Shown piece by piece: positions 37,730-52,129 of a stretch of 64,000 bases of DNA. The position numbers and the translations under genes are program-made. The notes beneath the pieces were generated by a model. The model had not been told where the DNA came from and searched no databases. It worked only from the letters and a program-made list of their open reading frames with translations. Location of the stretch: positions 812-64,811 of the forward strand of contig PTFA01000418.1 in NCBI GenBank assembly GCA_003342895.1. Reading direction: 5' to 3'. Every line of letters begins with the position of its first letter. The first letter of the stretch is position 1. The DNA comes from Casuarius casuarius. Lineage: Eukaryota > Chordata > Aves > Casuariiformes > Casuariidae.

Positions 37730-39739
37730 CAAATTATCATCCTTAGCATAAATCCATCACTTGAATGAAGATCTAGCAGCCCTCCTAGAGCCATCGCTGT
37801 AAAAACAGCTACAGGGGACACAGTCAACACAGTCCTTGAGGCTGCTCTCACTCCCTAAATTGCCAGAAGAGAGCACTAGCGACAGCCCCCTCTGTTGATA
37901 CCATCCTTGTTAAATTGGTTGATGGAAATAACACAAACAGTGACAACAGTTGTCCTATGACCATGTTGCTGAAACTGCCGGGGAAAGGGCAAGCTCCAGT
38001 ATTTAGGGACTATTTGCACTCCCCAAGCTCGTTTGTATTTTTGTTTCCGGCAATAGGTGCACGCAATAAATTCATTATTTAATGAAGGACTAGCATGAAA
38101 ACCGGTGAGAAATACTGCAGTGACCTTAAAAATTTGTCAACTTCGGCATTGCTCCCTCCCAGTCCTGTTTCTTAATCCCAGCTGTAACAACCTAGGCATC
38201 CTTACTCTCAAAGCCCCCAGGTAGTAATTACCGGGGGTGCTACAGTGAACAGTTATACTTAATGAACCAAGTCTTAAAAAGAACAAGTTACATATTCCAC
38301 CAAACAGAGTAATCAGAGGAAAAACCCTGATCCTATTGAAAAATCATCTGGAAGATACTTATCTATTTGAAATGAATCAAAAAGATAAGGAGGTCTGCAG
38401 CATGCAACAGCTTGATCCTGCTCAAGCTGCTTTAATAGCTCTCTTCCCTCAGTGAGAGCCTTGCACAGGCTGCTGGCACTGTACTTGCAAATGCCCTGAC
38501 TGGTTCGAATGCTAAAATCTCGGCATTAACGGATTTTACTTGGATTATTTGTTTAGATTTTCTTCCTTACCACAGGAAAAAAGAGTGACTATTTATTCAA
38601 AAAGAAACAAACATACCCTATTTAAACACCATAGTGAAAGACACACAGAAATAACGTATTTTTATCTCAAAGCCCAGAGCTCCAATAGTATCTTATTGGA
38701 AGACTTTTTTTTTGTTGCCCCATCCTTTGAGTACTAGCTTTTTCCAAAGAAGTTTACTTTTATTCTAGCAGTTTTGAGAAAGGGAGGCAAGTGGTTACTC
38801 CATTAGCTCCTCCATTTCTCTCCCCCACCCCAAAACACTGACTCCTTTCTTTGCATCAAGTATATACAGCCAGCCAGAAGGAAAGTGCCAAGCAGCACTG
38901 CATGGGTCTGTCTCGTAGCAAATGTGCAGACAGTCTTCTGCAAGCGCAGCTCCCCTGGAGAGCAACTTGTCCCAGGGACAGTGGTGAAGGTTACCCAGAC
39001 TAACCACACACAGGAAAGGGATGCTCCCGAGGCACTTTCCCCTAAAAAAATTCTCCACTGATAGATTGATATGGAGCCATCATGTGTATCTCCATTTTCT
39101 CAAAGACGTAACCTACCCCAGGCTTGAGGAACAAGAAAAACACTTTGGAATCTCAGTTTTACTAGACTAAGATACATGATAATTAGTAGGTGTCCCCCTC
39201 CCCCATCCTGGTATATCTCTGCATTAGCAATATCCCTCTCATTCACCAAATAGCTTACTAAATTAAATGGAAATTTCTCCTGAATGCTCAGCTTGCCAGT
39301 TCTATAGCACCGCTTTTTCTCTACGATTCCATTTCACAAAGAAAACGCTTTGTTTTACCATTTAATTTCTATTATAGTGGCACTGGGGAGATATTAATTA
39401 TATATTCACTTTGCAGCTATGACATTTAAAGCTCCTCCATTCTTTTGCAGACAAATACTCTTTTCCATGTGGAGAAAACATTCTTTTAACTGTTACACAA
39501 ACCGGCATTACTAGAAAAAGCGGCTCAGCAAAAGCTTTAAACAAACATGAGTGCGAGTCCCGCTGTCTTGGGGCAGCTCTTTCCCAGCTCCGGGAAGCTC
39601 GAGTTGGCTCAGCAGCAGCAATCACTGAGCGAGCTCTGAAACCAGGTGTTTGCTCTGAAAGGTGCGATTGTTGCGCTAACCATGTCTCTCCACCATGCTT
39701 AACATATCACCGTGACATCTGTCAAACAGATTTAAAAGC

Positions 39740-39764
39740 AAAAAACAAAACAAAACAAAAAAAC
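39740..39764. repeat. (AAAAC)n microsatellite
   Basis: A-rich repeat with C every five to seven bases. Simple sequence. Confidence 0.85.
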
Positions 39765-40364
39765 ACTATGCCACAGAACTGAGTTTGTCCTAACTGCATA
39801 GTACCCGGTAGCTCAGAAATACCAATTTCTGATTAGGGCATAAGTTCCACAGCTGTACATGTTACAGACATAAAACTGCAAAACATAAGGAAATAGCAGG
39901 CCACAATGACCGAGGGAAGGGCAGCAACTGAGGACTACAGCAGCTGCTGACCCATGGCGAAGAACCAAAATACACCTTTTTGAGGTATAACTAGAGAGCT
40001 CTGGTGATGTCACAGTTTAGCAGCAGTTAGTCATGTCAAGATATATCTTACCACTGCAAAATTAGCCATCAAGAGCGAGACGAGAGAGTTACAGCTGAAA
40101 AAGATTAATTTTCATTTCCATTGTCAAGACAAGTTAAGGACTGTACAGTCCTAGAATAGTCTTTTAACCATATTTCTGCAATAGCCTGTATAAATCATTG
40201 CTTTCACAGTCGTATTTGACACCAAGGAAGAAGCTAAAGAATAATATAAAGACCTGATATGAAAGCAGATCCCATATGGAGATAAAACAGGAACATTCTA
40301 GTGTGCACTGGTTTGAAATGGCAGGAAGCTTTGGAATAAGCTTTGATCATGTTTAGCACTGAAC

Positions 40365-40380
40365 TTTTTTTTTTTTTTTT
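40365..40380. repeat. T16 homopolymer
   Basis: Sixteen consecutive T in AT-rich sequence, with no retroposon attached. Confidence 0.9.
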
Positions 40381-41937
40381 AATTCACTTTTTTCATTCGA
40401 TGGTTGTATATATTATAAGGAGTAGTTGAACGGGCAACAGGTGTGAAAGGATCTAATCTAGGAAAGATTCACCACCACCACCACCTTTATTTGCTAATCT
40501 TTTAGAGTTTCTTTTCCAAAACGCTACAAAACACACCCAATGACCAGCAAAGGCATTGGCAGAGGCATGGGAGCAGCACACAGGGCCCCCCATCTCCTTG
40601 TGATTGACAGCTGCTGGCTTATTAAAAACAACCCACAACACCAAAGGCCCTCAAATTATCCCATCTTTGCCTTGCTCTACACAAAGACTCAAAAGAATCA
40701 ACTCTCAATGTTGTACACAGATTACAGTAAAATGGACGTAACCCACCAGCCACAAATATTACAATCATCTTGCAAACTAGTAAATTGGTTTTGAAAGGAA
40801 GCGTTTTTTCTCAGAGCAGCTAATTTCCAAAAACAAAAGTATTTAATGAGTGTCCTGGTATGTACTATTTATGTTCTGAATGACACTTTTGCAGACATCA
40901 TATATTAAAAAAAGAGTTACAGGCTTTCAAAATGAAAGTTTTCTTCTGGCATAATCGCGACTTAGGCTAAGTTGTTGAAACTTGTCACAGTTTTACAATC
41001 AAGCAAGTACAGAATTATTACACTGACTTACTAACTTTTTCCATAAGCAAATACTTCAGTGCCCCTTTTCCTGTATTTCAGAGTAGCACTTCTGTTATTT
41101 AGGGCAATTTTAACACAGCTTAATAGACATTGACAACACAACTACATATGCTTCAGTAAGAAGTCATCTTACTGTACAAAGTAATGTCATTTTTGATGCT
41201 CACTAATAAATTATAGTGAAGATATTTTACTGGCAGATATATTGAAATGTCTCCTGTCATCAAAATCGGCCTGTTAACATGTCAGCGAGCAATAGTCAAG
41301 AGTGGGGTAGGTATTTTGCCATTTATCACATGTACATAATATGAGGTGGTTTATAGAACTTAATCACTAAGCAGGTTGTTAGCTGTCTGTCATAAACATC
41401 TCATCAACTCGATAGGCCAGACTGCTTCATTATCCTCAAAGTGTCTTTAAAAAAGTATTTGAATTCAACAGGAATGGACTTCATACACAGACAACGACAT
41501 TCTACAGAATACTTGCTTTTCTTTCTCCAAAAGGTTTTCAGATTATTCTGCAAATGCCCATTATGCCATTTCAGACCATTTATTAAATTCTTATTTTTCC
41601 TGATACTTTCATAAAAAAATATTCTGATGTAACACGTACAGATAAAATTGTGGACATCTGAGCTGAACCACCTGTCATTACATGTGGATCTCAGGGACTA
41701 CCAAGAACAGCTTAGTGCACAGAATTTCATAGTAAAGCAGAAAACTATATATGGTATGGGGACATACAATAGAGAGATGAAAAAAAAGTAATTTAAGATT
41801 GCCGGCCTCCTTTATGCAACTGCATTATGTACAAAACACGTCGAAGAAATGAGTAGAGCGTGTGCCAGCTGATTATTCACAGCTGCACACAAACCTCTGA
41901 GTTTAAAGTTTTGGAAAACAGAATATTTATACAGCCA

Positions 41938-41969
41938 TTTTTTCTTTTTTTTTTTTTTTTCTTTTTTTT
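41938..41969. repeat. T-rich tract with C interruptions
   Basis: Six T, C, sixteen T, C, eight T. A pure pyrimidine tract. Confidence 0.9.
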
Positions 41970-43302
41970 AAGTAAGAGTTGGTACAACATACCTTACACA
42001 TATCAACCTTTACTGCAACTGTTTTCAAATAGAAAGCATAAAGCCAACACATTGGAATAACTGTATTTAGGTGCTCTTAAGTATCTGTAAAATCAAATTT
42101 CATTAGGTATAATCCTCTGTGATCAAATAATAGATAGAATAATTCCCTGCCATTGACTCATGCTGCTTTTTTTTTTTAATAATAATTAAGTATTTAAGAC
42201 TAAAAACAGCGGAACCAAAGAGTTTATTTGCTTAACTGCCTCACATCTTTGGCTTTGACATAGCATAAAAGCATGGAAACTTGTTTGTTCCAAATGTTAT
42301 CTTTTTATCTTAAAATGCAATTTAACTTCTTTCTGTGTCATGCTGTGAAAAGACTGTACTAACAATATCTTTGAGGATAATTTAAAACTTCTACATCTAT
42401 TCATCAGGCAATGCTAATAATGAAATCGGGAAATATTTTTGATTAGGCATTTTTTCCCAGAGGATATCCATCTTGGTAAGACTTCCTAGCTTTTTATAAG
42501 ATGGTCTCTAAGTGCTTCAGCAGACAAATACCACCAATAAATAAAGTAAAACCCACTTGCCAGTTAAACAGTAGGTGCATACACATGCACCTTCTGGTTT
42601 GTCCATATATACATATCAATGCAAAGGGCACAGCATATTGGAGACCACCATCTTCCAGCCGCAGGCATAATGCAATGGCTACTAACGTTCATTCTATAGC
42701 TGAAGGAAAGATGAGAACTGTGCGTCCAACAACAACGAAGGATGTGCCAAAATACAGCCTGGAAAAGTTTTGTGGAATAGGGTCCCAGCTTCAAGTTTTT
42801 GTTTTATAAAAATATTTCTGGCAGATGTAGTCAGGTCTAGACTTCCCCTGCATGGTCCTCTTCACTCTACCTGCACGCTTTCCAAAGAAGTCTGCTGGAT
42901 GTTAGTCCTGCAGATCAGATTTCATATACATGGAATCAGAAATGACAAGAAGTGCATAAAGCTCTGGAAGCTCAGGAATATTCCTGGAGTTCTGCTCCTG
43001 CATCTCTGTCACTTATCACATACTTGCTATTAACATAAATTTATTCAAATATGAAGATGTTATAGTGGTTCTCTATCTGCAGTTCTTCAAATATGTTTTG
43101 ATGATTAAAAATCCCCCACACCAAGAAAGAGTTACAGTGAATGTATTTGTTAAGATATCCTCATACCCTATGCTCACTAGTGGCATTCAAAGTGCATTAT
43201 GTTAAATTACATTCCCTTGATTGCATACTGGATCTTTTCTCCAGACTGTTACAAACTGCTACCGACTACATAAGACAAAAGTTTGTTTATATGAAGAGCT
43301 CA

Positions 43303-43332
43303 CTTCCTTGATATGGCTCTTCCTTGATATGG
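43303..43332 (+). repeat. 14-base direct repeat
   Basis: CTTCCTTGATATGG occurs at 43303-43316 and 43319-43332, separated by two bases. A small local duplication. Confidence 0.9.
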
Positions 43333-43776
43333 ATACGATAATTTTCTGCAATCTGAGATAAAGTTTCCATCTTACCTTTGTATATAAAAGCATCATAATA
43401 AAGCTACTGAGCTAAATACCTCCAAACACGATGTGCCTATGGAAAACCTTCAAAGATTTCTTCCTTTCTTCTGACAGGAGGAATTCTGAAGTACTGTTGA
43501 AAGCCAACAAAACCAGGAACATGTCGGGGAAATGCCTCTCCATCCCTCTTCCAGTAACAAATGTTCTTTTGATTTCATGCTTTTATGATTGTTTCAGGGT
43601 ATCAGATTATCAGTTTTAATCAATCAACAACTGATCATTAATCAACTGTCAGACTATGACAGCATGCAATTTTAAAGGTTGCAAAGCTTGCAAAATTATG
43701 AGTATACAGTGCATACTTAGAAAACAGGCTGACCCTTGAGCTAGGAAATGACAGTTTCAATAGACAGATTTCCATC

Positions 43777-43791
43777 CTCTCTCTCTCTCTC
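43777..43791. repeat. (CT)n microsatellite
   Basis: Seven and a half CT units. Confidence 0.9.
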
Positions 43792-44429
43792 GTGCTGGCC
43801 AAGAAGAGCTGCCTTCCCTCATATGCTCTTCCCAGTGCTAGCAATAGAATCACTGTGATTAACAGTCCTCAATGGATTTTTTTGCATGAATTTTTCCAAA
43901 TGCTTTTTGATGCATGAGAATATTTTGCACCAACGGCTGCGGCAAGCAGTTCCACTTAACTACCCTTTCTGTGGAGAACCATTTTCATATATTTTCAACC
44001 TGTATCTTGGTTGGTTCATCTGATGACCACTTCTCCTTTCAGTGGAAGAGAGAGAAGAGCTCCCAATTCACCTCCTCCATGCTCCCTGTGACCTATCCTA
44101 CGCCACTTCAGCTATCTCTTCAGCAAACTGTACAATCCCAGCCGCTCTCTACCCCTCATGTGGAAGCTATCCTGTATTCTGATAATCCTTGTCTCCATGC
44201 TTTGTACCTTTTTCATTACTACCATACCGTTAGATCACTGCATAATTCTGGTTAGCATATGGGGGGGAGGGGTATATCTCAGAAACCTGAAAGATGGCCT
44301 CATAAAGAAATACTATTTGATATTTTTTTCTTGATCACCTATAATAAAGTAGGTTTATCTTCTATAAACCACAAACTTTGATAGAAAACATTCACTTTAT
44401 CTCCTGCTTCTCTAGGTCTTCCTTTGTTC

Positions 44430-44845
44430 ATTGAATCATAGGATAATTCATGCTGGAAGGAACACTGGGAGGTCATCTAGTCCACCTTCCTGTTCAAAGC
44501 AGGGCCAACACTGAATTCAGACCAGATTGCTCAGGGCTTTGCCAGGCAGGACTTGAAAACCTTCAAGGAGATCTCTTCCACAGCCTCTCCAGGCAACCTC
44601 TTCCAATGCCTCATTATCCTCACAGTAGATGTGTTTTTCCTTAAGTCAGAATAGTCCTCTTCATTTAGGAATGTTGTATCTCATCCTCCAGCCATGCACC
44701 CCAGTAAAGAGCCTAGCCCTGTCATCTTGATTGCCTCCGCATCAGTCCTGGAAGGCTGCATTAGGTTCTGCCACCCGGCGCCTCTTCTCCAGGCTCAGCA
44801 AGCCCCGTTCCCCCAGCCTCTCCTCACAGGGCATGTGTGTCCATC
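44430..44845 (-). mobile_element. CR1 LINE, 3' fragment of about 415 bases
   Basis: The plus strand carries the reverse complement of the CR1 3' end. It begins with the terminal ATTGAATCATAGGAT, related to the ATTCTATGATTCTATG tail of the family. GCTGGAAGGAACAC, GAGGTCATCTAGTCCACC, CTGTTCAAAGCAGGGCC, CAGACCAGATTGCTCAGGG and GACTTGAAAACCTTCAAGG follow. Further in, CTCCAGGCTCAGCAAGCCC and CAGCCTCTCCTCACAGGGCATGTG match the region toward the end of the second reading frame and the 3' UTR. The element lies on the minus strand and is truncated at its 5' side near 44845. A gap relative to my memory of the family may lie around 44650-44700. It has no coding capacity. Confidence 0.93.
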
Positions 44846-47800
44846 TCCAACTTGTTTAATAGAGGTAGCAGGAGAAATCACAGGCATAAAAAACCCCTGT
44901 CTCGCCATGGAGCGATCCTCCTCTCTTTCCCTACGGGGGTGGAGGAGCAATCCTACTGTTTAGGCAACTGACGGAAATGAGATTGTGGAAATTTGATTCT
45001 GGCTCTGGCAGGTGTTTGATTGGGGAGATTATAGGCTCCAAAATGTTTGGAGTAGAGATTGTACTGGAGCATTGCCTATGTTTAGGGAATACATTTGTCA
45101 GACAAACAGTCAACAGTGTGAAAGAAGAAAAATCTCAGCTAAATAGAATAATAATTTAAACAGCAGGCAGGCTTGTCTTAAATTTTGTCAAAAAAGCAAT
45201 TGCTCACTGTAGTTTGACACGTTAGAGGTTAGGTTCATTTGCTTGAACTGTTCTTGACAGATTTTAATGTTAATTGGTCTGGGGAAGATGCCAGGCAACC
45301 TAAAGCATTTTTGCAGCAAAACAAATGTGAAGGAGACATGGCTCAGGAAGGGAAGTCTCACAATTCACTTACAATAGCAGAGAACAAGCACCATGCTCTA
45401 CAGAGGATGACAGAGCTCACTGAAGAAAAAAAATAATTTTAAGAAGTGGCAAGCAACAAGCAACTCTGCCACAGAACTTACTTCCTGTAGATTAAGCAGC
45501 AAGAAAACATTAATTTCACGATGGTAAAAATGCTGACTACAGACTACAGCAAGGTCTCAGCAGAAACACAAAGCAGTTGCAGTCAGCAGGATCTTTTCTA
45601 TGCACAAATTACCACTTATGGCTAGCAAAAAAACATTCAAGAAGGTAAAGAGCAACAGAAACTGAGTTATGAGGCAGTTCCTCAAAGATAAGGCAGTAAG
45701 GTTGTCTCATCCCACATATTTAACCAACCATTCTCACTGCTCATTCTGCAGTCCATGTCTCTGAATATTAACCTAGAACAACTAAACTAGAAAACTACAC
45801 CTTTCTTGCTGGGATTTGATAATGTCATTGCACCTGGACACATTTCACAGACCAGCAGCAGCTACGGTATTTTTGACCAAGTGAGGGCTGTCGTTTCTGA
45901 AAGAAGAAGTCTTTGAACAACATCAGCATGCAGCAAGCTCATGTTAGCTGTAAAGCCAGCAGTATTGCCGACTTCCCAGCGCACGCTCAACCCACACCGT
46001 TCTGCAATTGCAGCAAAGCCCTGTCTCATGTATGGCAAGCATGTCTTACACTTTGCACAGAACTCAAGTATCGCAGTATGAAATGGGAGATGGAGAGCAG
46101 GAATTCCAACCACTGAGTATTCTGGATGCCCAATTCTCATTCATTTTCATGAGAAATGGGTGCACCTGTCCACTTAACATCCATAGACCTGCAAACTGCC
46201 TAAAAGTTGAAAAAACTTCTTTGTGTAAAGCTGCACAGCCTTAGAGGTTGCTCAGGGGCATTTTCTGCTGGGAGGAGACTTGCCTCCCAGACCTGCTAAG
46301 GACACCCAAGAATAGGCAGCCTGCTCTACATGCTTCTGTGCAATACAAAATTTTAATTTTGCACAGCCTTATGTACATGCTTCCATTTGCTATTTTGTCT
46401 GCTCAAAAAACAAAAAACAAACAAAAAAAAAATCAAAGAAAACGTAGGTTCTCCTTCCTCAAACTGAGGAGGTAAAATACTTCCGTAGCCTTAATAAGTG
46501 CCACAAAAGGAAAAGAAGGGAGGAAGATGAGAACCTTCACATTGTGCTTTTGAATAAGGACTAAGCTAAATCTGATTCTCAGTGAGGAATCAACATACTG
46601 ACGCTAAGAGGATTTGGGCCAAAAACAGTAAGAGAATCTCATTTACACCATGAGCAGGAGTATAAAGGAATATTTGGTCCAAACTATTTATCCCTTCAGA
46701 AAGGAGAGGAGGAAGAAAAAAAACCCCCACACACCACAGTGAGAGACACACACACACAAAAACAACTGCAAAATATCATTCTTCTCTTTAAGAACAGAAA
46801 ATAACCTACACAGATTATCAGTGTCTGTACCATTTACAAAATAAATGTTCTATTTATCTAAACACAAAGGCTCAAATGTTACACCACCCACTGTCTAGCA
46901 AACAGAGAAAAAAAAGAGATGACAGAAAATTAACATGAGGTATGTAACAGCAGAGAACAAAAGTAAAAGGCTTTTTTTTATCTTTAGTGCAATAATATAG
47001 CACCTGTATAGAGACAAGGAGATTCTTCCTGAAGGAATTACCTGAAACGTTTCAGATACTTGAAAGGAAAGTTAAAAAAATGTGTTCATCTTCAGTCTGA
47101 ATCCTCCAGCACAAGTAGTTTCTGGTAATCAATTTCTGAGTTAGTTATCTGTGTATATAATCCTTACATTTCTTTAAAAATTAAACTTTATAAAGTTATT
47201 CAATTTGTATTCTCCAATATTATTCTCATTATTGCACTCAGTGTAATTTTTAAATCATGGGATTCAGTTTAAATGTAAGCATTAAATCTAAAAATTTAAC
47301 ATTTTAGTAATTGAAGAATTTCGCAAAGAACCTTTGACACCAGGTCTCCATTATTTTAACAACCGTTATTTAGGAAATTATATTGCAGTAAGTGCCACTT
47401 CCTAAAGACCATTACATCACACTTTTTTGTGATTTATTCTTTATGTACTGCTGATTAGCCATTAACATTTATGATACTTAGACAAAATTTCAATATAGCA
47501 GTAAGAGAATCATCTCTTTACAGAAAAGAGTCCAAAACGCAGCTTTCTGCCTGAGACTGCTATTAATGAGCTATCCGAATTACTATGGATAGCATTAATG
47601 CTATGAATTCCCCCGTCCGTCAACACAACAGCGTAGACACACACTTGAGCTTCCTTCCAGAACTACGCCCTAAGACAGAGCATCTTCCCATTTACAGCGA
47701 GCTCCCCCAAAGGGCAAATCAAGAAAACACCCAGTCAATCAGCTGACACTTTTCCAAAAATCTCTACTCCACTACCACCATTTTCAGGCTGGTTTGTATG

Positions 47801-48199
47801 AATTACTTTGAGAACTAAAAGTGAGCTTACTTGTGTGCTCCAAATATTAAACAGAGTGGTTATTTAACTCTACATTTTCTTTAAACGCATATCTCAAAGA
47901 AAACATTATCTAATCTAACAACTCACATCCTCAAGTGGAGATGTAACAGCCCAGATCCATTCTGCTCATGATTTGTCCATAGAGAGACAGGATAGACATA
48001 GGTTTAAATGCTTTCTTATGCAGTAGCAGTTCTTATGCAGCCACTACAGAGGATTGTAGAAAGGTTAATGAGTCTCACACATATTTAAAGACATACACAT
48101 ATATCATATTACAACAGGGAACTCAAACCACTGCCTATGACATACCTAATGCTTTGGTTACTGTGCAAACCATGAAAATAGAGTCATTCTTTTAACCTA
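44846..48199. other. AT-rich noncoding stretch, no gene recognised
   Basis: Overlapping frames of 67-92 codons at 45862-46244 lack motifs. A short (AC)6 repeat lies at 46746-46757. From 47100 to 47480 the sequence is very AT-rich and free of recognisable repeats. Confidence 0.5.
46404..46432. repeat. A-rich / (AAAC) tract
   Basis: CAAAAAACAAAAAACAAAC followed by ten A. Simple sequence. Confidence 0.85.
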
Positions 48200-48385
48200 C
48201 GCGTGAGCACATTTGAACAAGCGACGCAAACCCAAGAAGTGAGCTGGGCGCTGGAAGGGCCGGTGAGGAGCTGTGGTTTCACCTTCCCGTTCCCAGAGAC
48301 TCCAGAGCAGGGGAGAATCCCTCCGCCCCGGAGCAAAGTGCGCAGATACCTTGCAGTTCTTTTTAAGGAGCCGTCATAACGGATA
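48200..48385. promoter_or_regulatory. Small CpG cluster
   Basis: About twelve CpG in 185 bases, in an otherwise CpG-poor neighbourhood, with GC above half. Donor-like GGCCG/GTGAGG (plus, near 48261) and CAAG/GTATCT (minus, near 48350) occur inside, but no matching acceptor or recognisable peptide was found. It may be a short regulatory element, an exon of an unknown transcript or a decayed mobile element. Confidence 0.2.
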
Positions 48386-49643
48386 CAGCACCAAACCTGG
48401 GACAGCTATAACAGACCTGACGTGGCAAAGAATAATATAACTGTCATCATCCAGGGTGGGGGGGAGCTTTATCCATTTTAAAGAAACATTCATCAAATAT
48501 GTAAAATCAAATATTTTAGCAGTAAAAATCTCAATGTAGCACTAAAATTCACAGAAATCTTCTAAACTAGGAAAAATACAAAACCAATACTTTTATGATA
48601 AGTATAGACAAGTACAATTTTATCCAAGTAAGATTTTATACTATAATTTCAACATAGATTTTTTTTTCCCCCACAGCAATCACATTCCTATTAAAAACTT
48701 CACTTTTAAAATAATTTCCTGTCAGGCTAAAGTGTCCAGATAAAGATCTATTAATATAAGAAAGAACTCCTGGCAAGCAGACTCAGCATAGCTCTGTCAC
48801 TATTGTAACAGCTACTTAATATTCATTTGCTATGTAAATAATTCACTGAAGTCTGGGAAGCAATAAAAGAACTGGTGTGATGAGGTCTATTTGCTATTTC
48901 ATGACTTGAAATGGCGTGAATATTTTCCTTAGTTTTACCTTAACACTGCAAAAGCACGAAGCTAGCACAAATATCAAAATACCACTCAGAAAAGCAAACT
49001 TCACATATGAATTAAATAAAAAACACTACTGTGGGATTTTCTTTAATATGCGAAATACCTAAACCATATACAGTCAGTAAATTTTTTGTGTATGTCAGTA
49101 TTTCAGTATAACCTAATGATTCACTATTCCTTCTGAGAGCACAATGACACCGCATTTTTAGCACCGATAATTTTCAGCCCAGAGTTGAAAGGAATTGCCG
49201 AAACTGCTTTCAACCATGAAAAGAAGAATTTACACAAAAGAAGTTTGGTTCTATTGCAGGAGTCCACAGTTCAATTCTGTGGAAAATGTCTCATTTAGGC
49301 TAATTTAGTACAATTCTGTATAAAAACTAAATAAAGAAAAATAATTCATGTATCTAGGAGTTTCCATTTGGTGAGAGAACAAGCTGCATTAAGGAGAAGT
49401 CACACACACTGCTTTTAGGTCTAACAATTCTTCCTCATTTTGCTTTCCTGTATGTTTTGGAAAAAAGAAGAGTTACCCAGGCACATATGCTCTACGGAAA
49501 TGGGGAATCATAAAGACATTTTGGCAGATTGTTTTTAGGCAGTGGGAACAGCACTCAGATTGAACAGAGGAAGACAACACAGACTTACAAAGCAAGTTCT
49601 GCTTGGATACTACATCCACATAGGAGATGAAAAAACATACAAA

Positions 49644-49663
49644 GAAACAAACAAACAAAAAAA
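49644..49663. repeat. (AAAC)n microsatellite
   Basis: Three AAAC units followed by seven A. Short. Confidence 0.85.
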
Positions 49664-52092
49664 CCTCAGTCACCTGAAATGAAACTCTGATGCATTTAAG
49701 ATGAGAGCTCTCTTCAACAGATTAGAATTTCACCCCTAACTGCCTTTTCTAAGAACGAGCAGGGAGATTGCGTTGAAGCTACCATTGCATTTTGAAGATC
49801 AAAAGGGACATTTCTTTTATGGTTATTAATTTTCAAAGAAATTAAAACATGCCATACTAATGTCTTTGTCTTTATATATAAATATAAATCAGAATTAGTT
49901 GCACAAATAGCCCTCTTGGTCTTCTTTTCATATACTTCCATGATAGAAAGGTGAGGTAATTTGGTTGTTTCTATCCAGGATTCAGGCCTGAGATACTCTT
50001 CCCACTCCGCTGGTCTGCCAAGGTTAAGCAAATTCTGTCAGCCTCAGCTTCCAGGAAAGAAAACCTCGACAGCAAGTACAGTTGGTCCAAACCATTCTCC
50101 ACAATCACGCTGAATTCTCACTGCCGCGTGGGGACAGGCATGTCCTACACGATACTGGCGTTACACATCCTTTTAAAATACTGTACTTGAAGCAACAGAA
50201 CATCAGCACAATGTCAGCAGTTGCAGGCTGCAGTCAAATGTGTGCATACTACAGCTTTTTGCTCTACCCTAAATTCTGGCACTGCAGCTATGGATTTTCT
50301 CACCCCTTGATCTCCCACACGTTCCCCCCTGCCCTTGGATAGTGGTTGCATAGCTGACCAGTGAAAAATTCAAGAACGGAATAAGTTTTAAACCACCACC
50401 TCATGAGTAATATTACTATTAAAAAGTTGTATAGAGAACAGAGTCTTGATAGGGCTCTAAAGTTTCTTTAGCACCACGCAAGAACATTAAATAATGAACC
50501 ATATTGATATACCCTCCATCACAGAGTATCTGAGTAATGGGGACACCCTGCCCCCTTTAAGAAGCAACCAGAAGTCCCACTGGAGCCTGGCTCCCTGCTT
50601 CTAATTAGTCTGCATGAAACAAAAGTCAGTAACACTGAATACTGCGAAAATTACACTGCTGCAAGTAGCACATATCACTCCTAAAGTGAAATTTGAATAG
50701 CAGGACATGGCTGTCGCACCACTTTTAAGAATTTTATAGGGTTAAGACCTTGATAAATTACATTTCAGTAATTATTTCAAAACAGCCAAATGGAGGATTT
50801 AGAATAAGAGGATGCTTAGCATTTGTTGTTTGTTTTACAGAGTAGAAGGAAAGGATAATTGCTTTTTTGAAAATACCAACTGTGTTTCAAGCAATTTATA
50901 AACATTTGGATTGTTTAAAAATGAAATGAAATAAAATTTGCCAGCTTTTCAGTGTCAAGAAAAAAGATTGTTATTTGCAAAAAGGTTTGAGAGATAATTA
51001 AAGCTCTTGACATTCATAATATTAAAGAAGCCTGAACAGAGATCCATGCTTTGTAACATAGAATTAAAGAATAAATGGAAGAATTCTGATACCGTGTAGT
51101 AAGAGCGACACTACTACAGCGTTCCAGTTCTGCAGACACATCAGCTATTCAGAGCTTCATAAAACTGCTTAACAAAATAGGTAGTCATCAAGAAAGAGAA
51201 AACACTAACAAAGAAATAAACTGAAGAGTTTGGCATAAACTCTGAGAACAATTCAACCCACACAGCCACCTGGTCTACCCTAACTCAGACGCCAAGAGCT
51301 CAGGAATAAAAGCTCCAGATACACAACCCAGAACACGTTATCAAGGCGGTATCTGTGGAACATATGGCTACTACTCAGTCTCCAGCAATCATTCCTGAGA
51401 GTGTACAAAACAAGGAAGATAATATACAGAGGAATCAGAAGCAAGAGTAAGTTAAAGAGTTAAAGATCCCACTGTATATGTCTGCAAACGTGCCAATGCC
51501 ACAAAACACAAAGGATTCATATATTCTAAACATTTAAGAGAGACAACTTATTTTCCGTAGTACTTAACGTACAGCTCCACGCGCAACTAAAAGGGACAAA
51601 GCTGTCCTTGTCTCACAAAAACAAGCCCCCAAACTATATTCTTGTTTTTGAAGAAGCAGTCTCCATAATTCAGAATTATTTTATGATTATCAACATTTTG
51701 ATGTATCTGGGTTTAAATGTTATGTCTCTAGTAAAAATAATTACAATAAAGCAAACAATAGTAATATTTAGTTAACCTAAAGTAATTAAATTTAAAACTT
51801 TACAGATTGCCATCCATATAAAGCAGAAAGCTAAAGTCTGGCTGTGTCCTGTTTTCCATCAAAGTAGTGCCTCATTTTGCACGCAATTTAGTGAGTATAA
51901 CATACAGTAAGCCATTTTTCTCATCTTTGTTTTTTCCCAATACTGTTCAGTGCGTGGAGCCACACATCTGTTTACGGAAAAGTTTTCCCATTCTGATGAA
52001 TATAGTTTCACACTCTCACCAGCACTTCACTATATATAGGTATACTATACCTAGGATATTTTGAAATGCTTTATTTCAGCCTTTACCACAAT

Positions 52093-52129
52093 AAAAAAGA
52101 AAAAAAAAAAAAAAAAAAAAAGAGAGAGA
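52093..52129. repeat. A-rich tract with A22 and (AG)4
   Basis: Six A, G, twenty-two A at 52100-52121, then GAGAGAGA. No retroposon body is recognised on either side. Confidence 0.9.

Larger units (their letters stand above)
35496..44429. other. AT-rich noncoding stretch, no gene recognised
   Basis: No open frame exceeds 115 codons and no mobile element is recognised. A modest CpG group lies at 39540-39670. Read on the plus strand, 43930-44170 is pyrimidine-rich and CpG-poor. Confidence 0.5.

Noticed and set aside
38502..38512. GGTTCGAATGC, an exact match to the B box consensus of polymerase III promoters
   Set aside because: No A box at a suitable distance upstream, no cloverleaf and no T-run terminator, so neither a tRNA nor a tRNA-derived SINE is supported.
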